Counted from the first letter of the stretch, positions 22,192 to 34,639 are shown. The stretch is 64,000 nucleotides of DNA from Zantedeschia hybrid cultivar (GCA_030544215.1 JARZZO010000003.1:31562379-31626378); one strand, 5' to 3'. Program-made: numbers and translations. Notes: a model not told the origin generated them from the sequence alone.

Positions 22192-25100
22192 TGTTATGCC
22201 CCCAAAATCTGGTTCAGTACACCGATTCACATCGGACTCTTAGTACGTGACATCGGTTTAACAACAAATATAAGAGATAAATAAATCATAAAACATTTAA
22301 ATAAATGTTATTACTATCACATAGTCCAAATAAATAGTCAAATATCAAAGTCCACAAATTACAATATTCATCAAATAATATCTCAAACCTTCAATCTCAC
22401 TAAATGAAGGAAATAATATCAAATTTCTCATAATTAATCTTACTACATTAAACTATTAAATTGAAAATTAAATTTCTAAAAGTTCTTCCAAAGGTTCTAA
22501 AAGGCTTGACTTCCCACCTAGTCCGATCTTGAATCAATTCTTCTTGAAAAAATAAATGTTTGGTCGGATTTATGAATCCACCACTCAGTAGGTTTGAAAC
22601 CATCGATATGACTTAACTTATAGTAAATTTTATAAATTACATTATATAATTATACTAAACATGATGATCAGATCAAATTCCTACATATACTATAATAAGG
22701 TAATGATACGAAACATGTCATATTTGTCAAATATCATCATACAAATATTTTATAATACAAATAATCATATCTGAATAAGATGATCATAAGGTCAAATCAA
22801 GATGTTCAAATATTAAATTGCATGTTTCATAACATAGTTCCCTAGTCAGTGTACTTATCGAACAAATAATTTCTAATCAATATGAGATTCACATATTACA
22901 TATCAAATTCTTATACGGCTACTGACATGTTAACTTAATTATATTTGGAAACGATTTTGTAACTCGTGTATTTGACTCCACATTTGACACCACACATATA
23001 ACACACATAGCACAAGTGAGAGTCACAAATTTTACTCATGCACTTGCCATTCATTCACCTTAAAATTTGTGTTATATGTGTGGTGTTAAATGTAGAGTCA
23101 AATGCACTGAGTTACAAAACCGTTTTCCATTATATTTCACATGTCATATATCATAGCACAGTCATAAGATCATGAATGAAAGGCTAATCAAAATAGAGCA
23201 AGATTATTGTATTAAGAAAATGAAGGGTGATTAACAATTAATTAAAAGATAGCACATATAGATAATCAAGTAAGAATATGGCTGATCAAATAAGTAATTT
23301 AGATAGCATATAAATATAGGAGATCAAATCAAATTTCATATCATACGTCAAATCGAATAATCATATTAGAGAATATATTAATTATCATATTTACAATTAA
23401 ACATATTAGATATGCATCCAAGCACAACATAAGAAGAAACCTACATATATACCAATGCACTTAGGCAAGTGGCACAAATGTCTTGATTACTGTATAGAAC
23501 TGCGGATGCCCCATCCATATATCCATTGCCTGTAGGTTCTGGCCTAGCCTGTGAATGCTTATAGGGTCTGCCCAAAATTCTCCTATGTAGCGTTGTCCAT
23601 ACATATACATTTTATATATTTAGATCACACATATTTTAAAGAGATCAGAAGTATAAATTCATAGGAGTTTAATAGTCAAACTTAATCAAATAGATTTAAT
23701 ATTCTTTATTCTCATAGAGCTATGTATAGTATCATAATAAAGTGTATTATGATTCAAAAGTGAGAATCAAGTTAAATTTGGTTAAACATAGTTAAAATAT
23801 CTTTATGAAGATATGAATAATGATTTGAAATTTTTAGAATTAATCTCATAATTTTTCGACATGAATATCAAATTCCAGGATATAGAATAGCAAGAGTGAT
23901 CAAGATAAATATGAAATAGATTAAAAAAATAATAAAATATGGTGAATAGGCTCATAAGATCACACTAAAAATTTGAGAAAAGTTTCATGATTTTATGGAT
24001 TGATTTGATATGATTTTAGATTCTCACATTGATTCTGGAAAGTCAACTTTAATAAAATTTCAACAACTTAAAATAGAGGGTAAAATAAATATAAAACGGG
24101 TCAAAAAATTGTCAAACTTTATATATCTATAAAAAATGATATAATAAATATCTCCACAAAATTTAGCATGATTTGGACATGAATCGAGTGAGATAAAAGA
24201 TCCATAAATTGAGATTTAAAACTGTCTGGACGAATTGTATAGTCCGAAAGTAAAATTATGGAATAAATAGCAAAAGAACTCAAACTTTATAAAATTTATC
24301 ATACATGAAGATAATATCCAAAATAATCTTTTTTCAAATTGTAGCTCAATTTCACATTGGACCAATAAGAACAAATATATGAAACTTAGTTGATCATAGT
24401 TGGAAATAAAATAGATTGAATAGATATATTGCATATGCTGAGAGAATAACTATGGAATAAATAGTAAATAAGATCATAAATGCGTGAAACTTGGTAATCA
24501 TGAAATATACATATAGATTAAGCTTTTTAATAATTTTTAATATAAAATAGATCATACTTAGGGTTATCAGCATACCTCTTGAATAAAGATCGATTTTTGA
24601 TATTCCTATGACTTCCTTACTCTCTATCTATAGTTTTTTCATATTATAAGTTATTTTTTATGTTCTCTAATCTCTTTCTCGTATTATTTAAGTCTCCAAT
24701 AACACAAAACATTGATTAAAATCAAAATTTCAAAAGAATCAACTAAGAAACACCTTCTTTTTCTTTAAAAAATAATATGTTCTTATCTTAAATTTGGAGC
24801 TGCATGTAAGGAGACTAATGCACCACCCCATAGCTCTATTTATATTTATTTTTCTTTATAATACAATCATTAACATCCTCTTTCTTTGCTGGAGTCGAAC
24901 TCCAACTCTACATTGCTTAATCTCTAAGTTAAAGTACTTTCCTAGTGCAAGTAAGACTGAATTCCCGCATCCATTTATTTCTTAATCTAAAAACCTCTGA
25001 ATTCGACCCCTTAAATGTCAGAATTAAGAAAAATGCTCTTATACAAAGTTTTGGATCTTTCTATTGTCTTTCCAATGCCATCAATTTTACTATTTTTGAA

Positions 25101-25905
25101 CATTTGTACAAAAAGTTATATCTATTTTTACTAACCTATTGCCCTGAGTACTCCAAACTTAGAAATATGACAGATTCTATTCCCATCAAAAAATGTCATG
25201 ATTATGACTAGTAAACGACTTATATTGAAAGTATGGTCTTCATAAAAGTTATATAATTTTGAGTTAGATTTCTAATGGGAGTTGTTTCATCAAATTTGTA
25301 ATTTTTTACGTGAAGTTATGCTTAAAGGATCAAGACTGTGTCAAGTAAATATATGTGCAGAAGAGTAAGATTCTAAGTATGACTTTCTACCCATGAATTA
25401 TAATGCAAATCATACTCAAATTTATTATGCTCTACTTTTAATTTAACTCAAATATATCTCTTATGTAACTTATCAGATCGTGATTAACTTTAATTATACT
25501 TTCTATTATTTCCTAATTTAAATCTTAATCTTATTATGACTTGTTTTCAATTGGTAGCCATTTTCAAAACTAATCATTAATATTTTTACCCTTAAAATAT
25601 CTGAATTGGTAAATATGACTTTCTTCAAAATTATATATTTTTTCATGCTCTTTCCAACGGTGCCAACCATGTCTCAATCCAAATTTTCTACAAAAAGTTA
25701 TCTCAAGTTACTGTCCAATGCATCCGAATCCAAAATTTTTACTAAGTCAATGAGTTGTTTTAATTTACTTAAATGGGTCAATAGACCTTCACTAATGTGT
25801 CAATTAGACTAAATTAAACTATTTAAACTCCCTAATGGACTCTAATTGGATTAATTAGAATTAAACTCAAATCACTATTGGACTGTAAGATTGCAGAGCA
25901 TAACA
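22192..25905. mobile_element. Solo LTR (3.7 kb) in the protease of element A, with perfect TSD
   Basis: It begins TGTTATGCCCCC and ends GAGCATAACA, giving 8-bp inverted ends TGTTATGC/GCATAACA, with tgggt on both sides (22187-22191 and 25906-25910). Removing it rejoins the protease frame after NFINP. The interior is AT-rich and non-coding, with a nested MITE at 22947-23128. The size suits a large gypsy LTR. Confidence 0.88.
22947..23128. mobile_element. Mutator-like MITE with 9-bp TSD
   Basis: Inverted ends GGAAACGATTTTGTAACTC and (reversed) GGAAAACGGTTTTGTAACTC continue inward for about 60 bp (TTTGACTC.ACATTT.ACACCA). An exact 9-bp duplication, attatattt, flanks it (22938-22946 and 23129-23137). 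The 9-bp TSD points to Mutator-like transposase mobilisation. No coding content in 182 bp. Confidence 0.88.
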
Positions 25906-25910
25906 TGGGT

Positions 25911-26930
25911 TGATAAAATTGTGTGTGCTTCTACTGTCAATTAAAACAACTAGGTCGTGCCCTCCATTTTTTTCCATGTAATTGCATAGTTCCTAAACTT
26001 GGTACACTAGGCGTGAGATAAAATTGCAAGTGTTACAGAGTTTAATTCAATTGAATGTTCCTCTGGAGTCTGGCATTCTTCCATGGAAGGAAATTCCTCA
26101 GTGCGAAGTAATTGCAGTAGAAAAAGTTTATTGAATTTACAGCCATGACCCTTAACCCATTTATCATCACAATTAAAATATAGACCCTTTGCTCTTCTGT
26201 CTTGAATTCGCTGTATGGTCATTTGTTTGACTGGGGGAGCAGTGGAATTTTGAAAGAGTGGGGAGGAATGGGTGTTGTGAAAAAGGTAGAAAAATAGATC
26301 TCCTTATGTTAAGAACCTAGGATTCCTAAACACACGCCAATTCCATGACGTGGAGCAAGGTTTCGGGTCTGAAGGGACAGACTAGACTCCAAAAGCCAAA
26401 TCCTCATGCAAGGCACTCAGGAAAATACGCCCAAAGATGTTCTTATGGCAACCCAGGGACTTTATTGCATATTTTTCCAAATTCTTTCTAGTAGTCTTGA
26501 ATCGAACCTTTTTTATTCAATTTACTCAGAAGTCCATGTGATTCCGCGCTTGAAATCGATCCAAACCTTATTTCTAGCCCATCCAAGAACTCTGACCATG
26601 ATAAAGCATCACGCATTCTAGAACAATGCCGTTACAATTCCAAAGCATCCTCATCAAGATAAAAAGATGCATGTGAAACTGATGCCCACTTGGGAATCTG
26701 ATTGAACGAAAAATACTTATTAGCTTTAAATCTCCATGCTATTAGATCTGTGATCCATCATAGCTTAAACACAACATTCTCATCAGAGATAGATCAAAAT
26801 TCTTGCTGATGTAACATAGGTTATATAGTATTAACTGGTTGAATCGTACTTGAAAATCTTTGATCATGTTCTTTATCTCCTACAGATCGTCAGCTGCCAT
26901 GGATACATATGAACGAAGATTGGAGCTCGG
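25911..26930 (-). pseudogene. Gag and protease start of element A
   Basis: Minus-strand wording of Ty3/gypsy gag: DEDALELYRHCSRMRDALSW and RFGSISSAESHGLLSKL (about 26660-26480), DYRKKFEKYAIKS, then a degenerate knuckle GLYFNCDDKWVKGHGC (about 26190) with the first Cys changed to Tyr, and near 25940 the protease start LIDSRSTHNF. Several frameshifts are present. The start codon was not identified. Confidence 0.75.
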
Positions 26931-26933
26931 TAG

Positions 26934-26951
26934 GGTGCTCATACACCAATT
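26934..26951 (-). promoter_or_regulatory. Degenerate primer binding site of element A
   Basis: Minus strand TTGGTGTATGAGCACC, next to the LTR end, resembles TGGTATCAGAGC (initiator tRNA-Met) with substitutions. It supports minus orientation. Confidence 0.55.
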
Positions 26952-28690
26952 TGTTGGAGCGTCTCCTTGGTTCCCGGTCGATGCCTGGTAGGAGCGGTGT
27001 TGTTAGAATACTCCGAGCATGAGTATTTGTTGTGAATTTGGGTTGAATAGGGGTTTTTGGGAAAATTTCTTGAGAAGAACCTCGAAAGAACAGGAAGAGT
27101 ATAGAAAGCACCCAGGAAGAAGATAGAGAGAAAGGAGAAAAGAGAAAATCGGAGAGTGCTTTGTAGGAAATTTGGGTTCAAAATACTTGCCCCAATTAAG
27201 ATCTGTTTGGTCACATGTAAAATATATTGTACGAAAATATTTTCTCAAAGAATAACACAAAAACCTTTATTTGGCAATCCATACAAAATTGCAGTACAAC
27301 AAAATAATATTTTGTTGACCCCAAAAAAACCACCCACTTTTCCTGATTTTGGCATCTGTGACATGAGCCCAGATGCCATTTTTTGCGTGGGCCCTTTTCG
27401 TTGGAAGTAGGAAAGGGCATCAACGGTAACATGCTGCTAACATGTTCCTTGAGCAAGGTTCTTGTTTTTAAGTGGATACAATATTTGGCTCTTTTCTTTT
27501 TGCAGGTGGAGGAGAAACACCCCAGCAAGCCTACACAATAAACATCTTCAAATTTATTTATACTTGTTATATTTTTACACTCATAATTTATTTACATTGG
27601 TACCCTTAAAGCTTAACTTGTTATACTTTTACACAATTTATTTATACTTATACTCTTAAAACTTAACTTGTTATAATTTTACACATACATCCTTCAAAAA
27701 AGTTTATCTATAATTTTAGATTTGTACCTTAAAGACATGACAGTTGTAGAGGAAAACAAATAAATGGAAATCGGTAGCAAATAACCCCCTAAAGGATTTC
27801 ATATTTATAAATTATTCCCTATATTATTCATATTCACATATAACCCCCTAAAGTCTGTCGTTCTTTGTATATAATCCCCTTAACTAAGCCAATTTCTCTT
27901 GAATTAAAACATTGTTGCCTTACATATATTATTGAAGTAAAAGATAAGAATAATTTATGCAAAGTAAAAATATTTTAAATCAGATGAAATTCATAACAAA
28001 CCATATAATTAAGGAGTTATACGCAAATACTATCATAGTTAAGGAGATTATATCGTAATATGAATTATGCAGAGGTTATCCATAAATATAAAATCTTTTA
28101 TGGGGTTACTTGCAAAAATTTCATGAAAATGTTTTTTAAGAAGCATAGTTTTTCCGTAAAATATATTCCTTGAAATCATTTTTTTTTATGATTATATTTT
28201 ACATAGAACCGAATAGACCTTCAGTGCTAAGCATTCATCATATACAATCTCGGTGAAAATTCTTTTATACACAAACAAATATATGAAGCCATTTTCAGGA
28301 AAATATTTTACGGAAAAACAAACAATGAAATGATTTTTAGGAAAGTGTTTTCAAAAGTATCAAATGATCGATTACGTTTTCATTTTCTCGTAAATAGATT
28401 TCAATAAGAAAAAAATTCATTCAAATATGTTTTAGGGTAGAATCAAACGAACCCTTAGTTGAATTCCATTTCTTTTATAGATCTGTTACATAGAGAAGGT
28501 CTTGCACAACCATTGGCAGCTCAATCCATCCATCTATAACAGAATTTCGTTACAAGAATTGTCGTGCAAACACCTCCAACTCAGGTGCATTGTTCCTACT
28601 GTTAACACCTCCAACTCAGCTGCGTTGTTCCTACTATTGGACCGTGGCGACCGTGAATGAACAGTGATACGTGACTATTGTAACAGTGCA
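26952..28690 (-). repeat. LTR of element A (5' LTR on the minus strand), with nested DNA element
   Basis: It starts TGTTGGAGCGTCTCCTTGG and ends GTAACAGTGCA. It matches 6966-7685 apart from the insertion at 27199-28454. A duplicated word (ACACCTCCAACTCAG, near 28580 and 28604) is private to this copy. Confidence 0.85.
27199..28454. mobile_element. PIF/Harbinger-type (Tourist-like) non-autonomous insertion, probably composite
   Basis: It is flanked by TTA on both sides (27196-27198 and 28455-28457). Ends read AGATCTGTTTGG and, reversed, GGGTTCGTTTGA, the G-rich/TTTGG style of Tourist elements. Internal fold-back signals (ACATGTAAAATATATTG at 27215 and ATTATATTTTACATAGAACC at 28191) suggest one element within another. 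A further AT-rich palindromic piece, with TAACCCCCTAAAG-type words at its ends, spans about 27780-28115. No transposase frame. Confidence 0.65.
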
Positions 28691-28734
28691 CTTAGGGCTG
28701 CCCCCTCCCAGCATCCCCATTTGTCAACTCCATT

Positions 28735-29032
28735 TGGATGGTGCCTGCCTAAGGCAGTTGGTTCACCACTTGCCTCCCAAATGGGAGGTCTCAAGTTTGA
28801 ACCTGGATGGAGCCTAAAAATTCCTCAGCCATGTAGCCTAAAAAGTTCTGTTAAAATCTTTATCTCTTGATCCGTGGGATTACTTCTCCGAATAATCAGG
28901 CGGACTTAGAACGCTCGCCTAATTAGGCGGACTTCTCGACTGGCACGGAATTATCTCCAACTCTGGAGGATATCTCGGGTTTGATCCCTAATCGCTTGTA
29001 AATATTTGTACATACCTGGCCACTGTACCACT
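28735..29032 (+). mobile_element. tRNA-derived SINE
   Basis: The head has a box A-like word (CTAAGGCAGTTGGTTC), a CCTCCC/GGGAGG stem and box B (CAAGTTTGAACC, near 28797). A body of about 200 bp follows, with GGCGGACTT repeated, and a second box-B-like word GGGTTTGATCCC near 28980. The sequence becomes A-rich after 29030. It lies directly outside element A's right LTR. Family not named; it may be a dimer. Confidence 0.55.
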
Positions 29033-29520
29033 AAACAAAAAGAAAGATAAGGAAGCATGCAGGCAAGCTCTCCATCAACCGTGCCCTTCTGCTAGTTTTT
29101 TTTTCTCTTTTTCCTTTCTTTAGTGAAAGGGATTGCCCCACTAATCCAGCACCCCAACGATGCATGGTCGCTGCTACGTCTGGCGTGCAGTGCACTGTGC
29201 AGAATCTCTTTGCATTGCAGTGCCAGACTGAACAGGAAAACCCATCCATGTTAAAGGGCATTAGCCCCACCAATGGCCATCCCCTCCTAAGGCCAATTAG
29301 AAAAAAAGAGAGAACAAAAAATGTTAACGGCACTATTTCTGGCGTGCATGTAAATAGGAAAGGACCAAAATCACAAAGGTCTTCTCACGCACATTGTTCC
29401 CTCAATGACTATCATATAACGACCACCAGATAAAATAAGATGATGGTTGATTGGTATGCTCAAAAGAATGCGACACCCACGACACTAGAAATCACATCAA
29501 ATTTACTTTTAATCATGATT
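29033..29520. other. Unassigned sequence
   Basis: Contains a T-rich tract (29095-29122) and a short palindrome (TGCAGTGCACTGTGCAG near 29190). No coding frame with family resemblance, no LTR ends and no RNA gene were recognised. Confidence 0.4.
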
Positions 29521-29524
29521 TGCT

Positions 29525-29812
29525 GTACCGGATTGATTCGTACCGATTCAAGCGACTCGTACCGCATCGGACGAACCTAAGTTGGTGCGGTTCGACCGAC
29601 TCTATACAATTTAAGAGATCTTTTTCATATGACTCAGCCGAATTTGTACGAATCAGCCCGACTCGTATCGAATAATGGAAGATCCAAGTTGTTGGTGTGA
29701 CTTAACCGAGTGTATACAATTTAAGAGATCTTTTTCATACGACTCGGCTAAATTTGTGCGAGTCGACCCGACTCGTACCTGATAATAGGAGATCCGAGTC
29801 GGTGAATCCTAC
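29525..29812. repeat. 110-bp tandem repeat, about 2.5 copies
   Basis: TATACAATTTAAGAGATC recurs at 29603 and 29713 (period 110). Copies share GACTCGG/AGCCGAATTTGT, then CGACTCGTA and GGAGATCC.AGT. A partial, more diverged unit precedes them from about 29525. Rich in CGACTCG and complementary words; non-coding. Confidence 0.7.
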
Positions 29813-31787
29813 TTCCAATATCAATGAAGCAAAAGATTCAGTGTGCTTACCTATAGCCATAGTCAAGATTGTCGATGAAGAAACTCAATCTCTGCCTATG
29901 ATAGTTTTGAGAGCAGTATTATTGTGAAATAATGTCAAGGATGCAACTTCCACTCCCGCAAGAAGATTGTTTTCTATTTTTCTCGTTTGTGTAGACACCT
30001 CCAAAAAAGAACAGGGATAGGTGGGCTTTGATCTTTGGGTAAGGAGGATGGCCGTACGAAACTTTGGCCACCAGGGAGAAATAGAAGGGAAGAAGGCGGA
30101 CTGCCATCTCTTCCTAGATGAAAAACACACTGGGAAGTCGGCTCTTGGAATAAAGGAGCTTTGAGAGAGGATGACCAAAGGTAGGAATCTTGCACCACAG
30201 AAAAGTTGTTGCACTTGTTAGATATCACTGCCGGCCTTCAGTTAGAGTGTAATTGCATCATAATAGAGGGGAAAATACTGTAAACAAAATAATTATGTGC
30301 CCTAATTTGTCAATTTCTCTTTTGCATCGATATCAATTTTTCCTTTTAGAATATGCACCACAACAATCATCATATTTGATCACATACGTTTATAATCTTC
30401 CATATTTGTCATTCATAATATCTTTTTAGTTAATTTACGTGTACAAATGACAACGTGGAGATTTTAGAAGCATAATGCCATATTTGAAAAATGCCCCTAC
30501 GTCACTTATAGTATCTTCACCCAACTCTCCTAGACCTCCAACCCCACTCCTACGCCTACCAACTTCCATTTATCTAACCCACCACTAACTTCTTCAGATC
30601 TATCCCAATAATCATAGAGAATTACAAATATTACATAGCCTCAAGTCTCAAAAGATATGTCCAAAATAAAATTCTTTGATAAAAAATTATATTGTCTCTA
30701 ACTTATCACAACATGTTGACTACCACACAACTGTGTGCCATTATGATTCTATAAAGTAGAATACCTGCACCCATGAAGGTGCTGAGTCTCTAAGAGAGAA
30801 CTTAGTAGGAATTCCGTATCCATGAATGGCCTATGAAATCTCTACCTAGTAAAACACAGTGAATATATCGCGATATAATGAAAGAGATACTAAGGAGATC
30901 ACAATTCATATCAATATCTATCACGGTCTAAGAATCTTACGTCATCTACTCAGTCCATAGAATGGATATCATGATCAAATTACCTTTAATTGATTTATCT
31001 AACTAAACCATCCATGGATCATGTTGTCATCTCACGTGGAAACAATTATTGAATCATATTTTCCACTGTCACATAAATCAAGAATTAAGGTCATCCATGG
31101 ATCTTATTAAGCCATTTCGCACAAAGACAACATTGGGTCAACATTTCATATCTTTTATTCTCTATCATGAGTTACTAGATACTCAAATCACACAAATGGA
31201 TATGGATAGCCATCTATATAATATATTACCATGTCTATATCATATATCGTAGAATTATCTATAAAGCAACTAATTAATGGTTTTTTTATATTTGAATCAT
31301 CTACATACATGACTCTAAGTCAGGGAACCAAGCAAATTCTTTAAATTAATTGGTAAGAATTATCCATTAATCATCTCATCTCAAATTTAGTGATATATTC
31401 GTATGACCTATGCCAAAGTCGATCTATGTCTATCGTATATTTAACACATTCATTCTTTATCTATTTATCTTTCATCTCACCATTTCCTAGTCAATCACAA
31501 TTCATTATCATTATATCATATCAATCTTGGGTCTTCGATGTACTAAAAAATACTTGGTATGATAGGGAAATAGCAACACTAGCCATCTATCAATCATCAT
31601 ATCTTGGGTTCGAAAGTTACACTGGACTCCTTATCCGATCAATGACGCTTCACCCTTCTTGAATCTTCGAAAATTCACGAAAGTATGACAAAGAAGTAAG
31701 GACATCTGAGCTACGAGGCACACCACTAATGTAGTCTATGCCCTCAACCGAGTTGTACACACAAGTGGACTTCCCTACTGTCCTTAG
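29813..31787. other. Unassigned sequence; its right part is likely an older LTR interrupted by element B
   Basis: No host gene or conserved domain was recognised. The sequence directly left of element B (to 31787) and right of it (from 45288) is contiguous once B is removed (TSD cttag). The right part ends in an LTR end at 47027, so at least the last part here should belong to that LTR; its left end was not found. A frame at 29885-30214 (minus) is unlike any family known to me. Confidence 0.4.
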
Positions 31788-33248
31788 TGTAGGCGCCGGA
31801 AATGACCCCGCGCTCAACTGGTGAGCGGAGACCGACCTCCGTGGCTACGAACCCAGAATTAGGATAAAAATAAAGAACAAATGACTTGATGAATTAAAAC
31901 ACCAAGAACTAAAATGGTGATCGCCAGGGTGTTTTACCTCGACCCAGAGGGACTACCTTGATCGGGAATGACACTCCAAGACCTCCGTGCGCAGCGGAAT
32001 TTGTAGTCTACACTCCCTTCTCCTCGGCCGACCAAGAAGACGGGGCCTCACGCTTTGATTTCCTATAAATTAACCATAAATTAAAACACCCATTAGACTC
32101 TTAATTAACATAGCATCCGTTCATTAAGCAAAAGAAATATATCAATTAGAGGTGAGCTTACCGGATGTGTGGGTGAGAAGGATGAGTGACCAAGTGTTAT
32201 GGCCATCCACCTTCCTGTTTTTTGATGTTTTGGATCAAAATAAACCCCTTAGCAAGGATCTAAGGTACCTAATCATGAGTACATGTGTGTGCAAATGGAA
32301 TCTAAACATGGAAAAATCCTAGACTGGTGCATGCATGTATGGGACTATGAAGAGAATGATAAAAATAATAAAATGAGAGAGGAGAGTAGGGTTCCCTTTT
32401 GACGTTGAAGAGAGTATTGCATGGGTACAAGATTGACAGCGCATTCTTCTTTCGTAGAGCCTCTAAGACTCCATAGTTGTATTCTTCCCACGAGCTCTAA
32501 AGAAGAGGTATAATGTTAGACTTTGAAATCACTCTTTTCTCTCTCTTTTGATGTAAAATGGCACCCTCACTCTAGTGAACCCCTTTTCGCCCGTTCCTAA
32601 GGTGTAGGAGAGTTTAAATAGTCAAAGGAGATCGAGTTAAAACCCTAGGAATTCCCCATTTCGTAGGCCAATGGATGAGGATAAAGAAGGTTGGATAGAG
32701 ATCTCTTCAACAAAATCTAAGCCAAAACCAATCAAAAGTTGACACCTAACCCTTAAATCAACTTCATCTTAATCCATTAGGGTGAGAAAATACTGAAGAT
32801 ATGGTCAAAAATCCGAGAGAGAGGCGTAAAAAAAGACTTGGATAATCACGGAAAACCAGACGATCAGACAGCCAAAGAGGTGGCCGTCTGAAGTATCAGA
32901 CGGCCAGAAACCTGGCTGTCTGAACTCAGACGGCCAGGAAGGTGGCCGTCAGAAGGATGGTCAGACGACCAACTTTCTAGCCGTCTGAATGTTCAGACGG
33001 CCAGCACTCTGGCCACCTGATGGAGTTGACAAAAGTTTTTAAAAAATGAATATTTTTAAAATCCAAATGCAAAAGATGAATTTTTTTTTGAAATCATGCA
33101 CTTTTTTTTTTTTGAAAAATAAACGTTTTGTGACAACATTTCAAGGAATCCAAATGAGCGGGAAACGACAAAAAGATCAACACAAAGGCCCGTTAACACA
33201 ATAAAGCTCAAATCGGTCTATGGAATGGGCAAAAAATGGATGTCTATA
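31788..33248 (-). repeat. LTR of element B (3' LTR on the minus strand)
   Basis: It is 1461 bp and closely matches 43696-45282. It ends TGTCTATA where the other copy ends TGTCTACA. Next to it on the minus strand upstream side is the purine tract CGGAGGGGCAGG (33249-33260). Word array GGCCGTCTGA/TCAGACGGCC at 32858-33020, with fewer units than the other LTR. Confidence 0.9.
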
Positions 33249-33969
33249 CCTGCCCCTCCGTGGCATCCTCTTTGCAGGGGAACACGGCAGACTGATAAGT
33301 GGATGGTACAGACACTACACCCTATTTTGGACCACTCCAGCCGATGTGGAACCTACTAAAAGTCTGACAATAATGGTGATGCAAGCTAAGAATGATGAAG
33401 GGAAAGAGTTGTGTACCCATAAACTACAACCCAGGAAGTCCTCTGGCAATTGCCGCGAGTTTTCGACACACAATGGGATGTCTGTCCGGTCGAAGGAGTT
33501 TAAGGGATGACAATCAAAGACGCAGAAGGTGCATTCCAAGACTTAATCAAAACATTGTGCATACGATAAAAGATTCCAACATTAGATGATTAAAGTATAG
33601 GGCGACATGGCCCTACTCTCCTCTGTAACAATATGCTGAAAGAATGGATGATGCATGCTGGGTTTAAAATAAAAAACCTATCTAATGCAAGATACTGGAG
33701 GATTTATTCTACGCTGTTCAAATAACTTAAACCTCATAAATCCATCATTATTTTTGTTAAAGGAGAACTTCGAATTTATGTGCCTTAAGTTATTAGCCTC
33801 CAGTTTTTTCTAAACTAATGCAGACTCTTCAATCTTCTTTTTCCTGCAAAATCAGATGTTAGAATCATTATATCTGCAATAAAGTAAGAAGCACACATTT
33901 TTCTAATTTTTTTATATTTTTTTCAATTTTTTTAGATTTTTTTACAATTTTTCTGAAATATTTTGTTAA

Positions 33970-34410
33970 AAGGCCAGACTAGTGGCCGTCTGAAGCATCA
34001 GAAGGCTATCTATCTGGCCCTTTGAGGGTTCCATCAGAAGGCCAGACTCGTGGCCGTCTGAAGCATCAGAAGGCCATCTATCTGGCCGTCTGATGGTTCC
34101 GTCAGAAAGCCAGACTGGTGGCCGTCTGAAGCATCAGAAGGCCATCTATCTGGCCGTCTGATGGTTCCGTCAAAAGGCCAGACTAGTGGCCGTTTGAAGT
34201 ATCAGAAGGCCATCTATCTGGCCGTCTGATGGTTCCGTCATAAGGCCAGACTGGTGACTGTCTGAAGCATCAGAAGGCCATCTATCTGGCCATCTGATGG
34301 TTGCATCAGAAGGCCAGACTTGTGACTGTCTGATGGTTGCATCAGAAGGCCAGACTTGTGACCGTCTGAAGCATCAGAAGGCCATCGACGTGGCCGTCTG
34401 ATGGTTTTAT
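33970..34410. repeat. 68-bp tandem array with internal palindromes in element B
   Basis: About six copies. The word GGCCAGACT.GTGGCCGTCTGA starts at 33972, 34040 and 34108, a spacing of 68. Each unit contains complementary GGCCAGA / TCTGGCC words and GCATCAGAAGGCCATCTATC. The last copies are rearranged. The same GGCCGTCTGA word occurs in the element's LTRs (32858-33020, 44750-45055) and next to its gag (43430-43580). Confidence 0.85.
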
Positions 34411-34639
34411 GTCCTTTTTTTTTGTTTTTTCTTCATTGCCTGTTCCTGCACAATACCACAAAGAAAGAATGTTATTTTTATAGTTTATTTTAGCCCCTTG
34501 CTCAAAAGATGAATACCATTCTAGCCTTGGCGACGACTCAAGGGGCCTTGTCTTATTAAACAGAGATAAGGAAATAAAGAAATATGCGGCATGCAATCAT
34601 GCATATGCAACTTGTATGTACAAAATGACAAGCATTCAT

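Larger units (their letters stand above)
6966..28690 (-). mobile_element. Ty3/gypsy retrotransposon A, degenerate and filled with nested insertions
   Basis: Two related LTRs (6966-7685 and 26952-28690) flank, in minus order, gag (26930-25911), protease (25960-21890, split), RT (21560-9950, split), RNase H (about 9900-9600) and integrase (9500-7940). This is the standard Ty3/gypsy order. The right-hand LTR is followed on the minus strand by a degenerate iMet-type primer site. The interior is split by copia element C (10274-21021), a solo LTR (22192-25905), a SINE (8458-8725) and a LINE tail (8941-9345). LTR ends start TGTTGGAGC and end CAGTGCA. The flanking 5-mers (gcgct and cttag) do not match, so the target duplication has decayed or the ends have been altered. 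All frames carry stops. Confidence 0.85.

Noticed and set aside
29885..30214. Minus-strand frame of 109 codons in unassigned sequence
   Set aside because: No recognisable motif, overlapping frames in other phases, and no splice or promoter context to support a gene.
33970..34410. Possible CRISPR-like array
   Set aside because: The 68-bp units are near-identical along their whole length, with no unique spacers, and lie in a plant retrotransposon; a tandem repeat.
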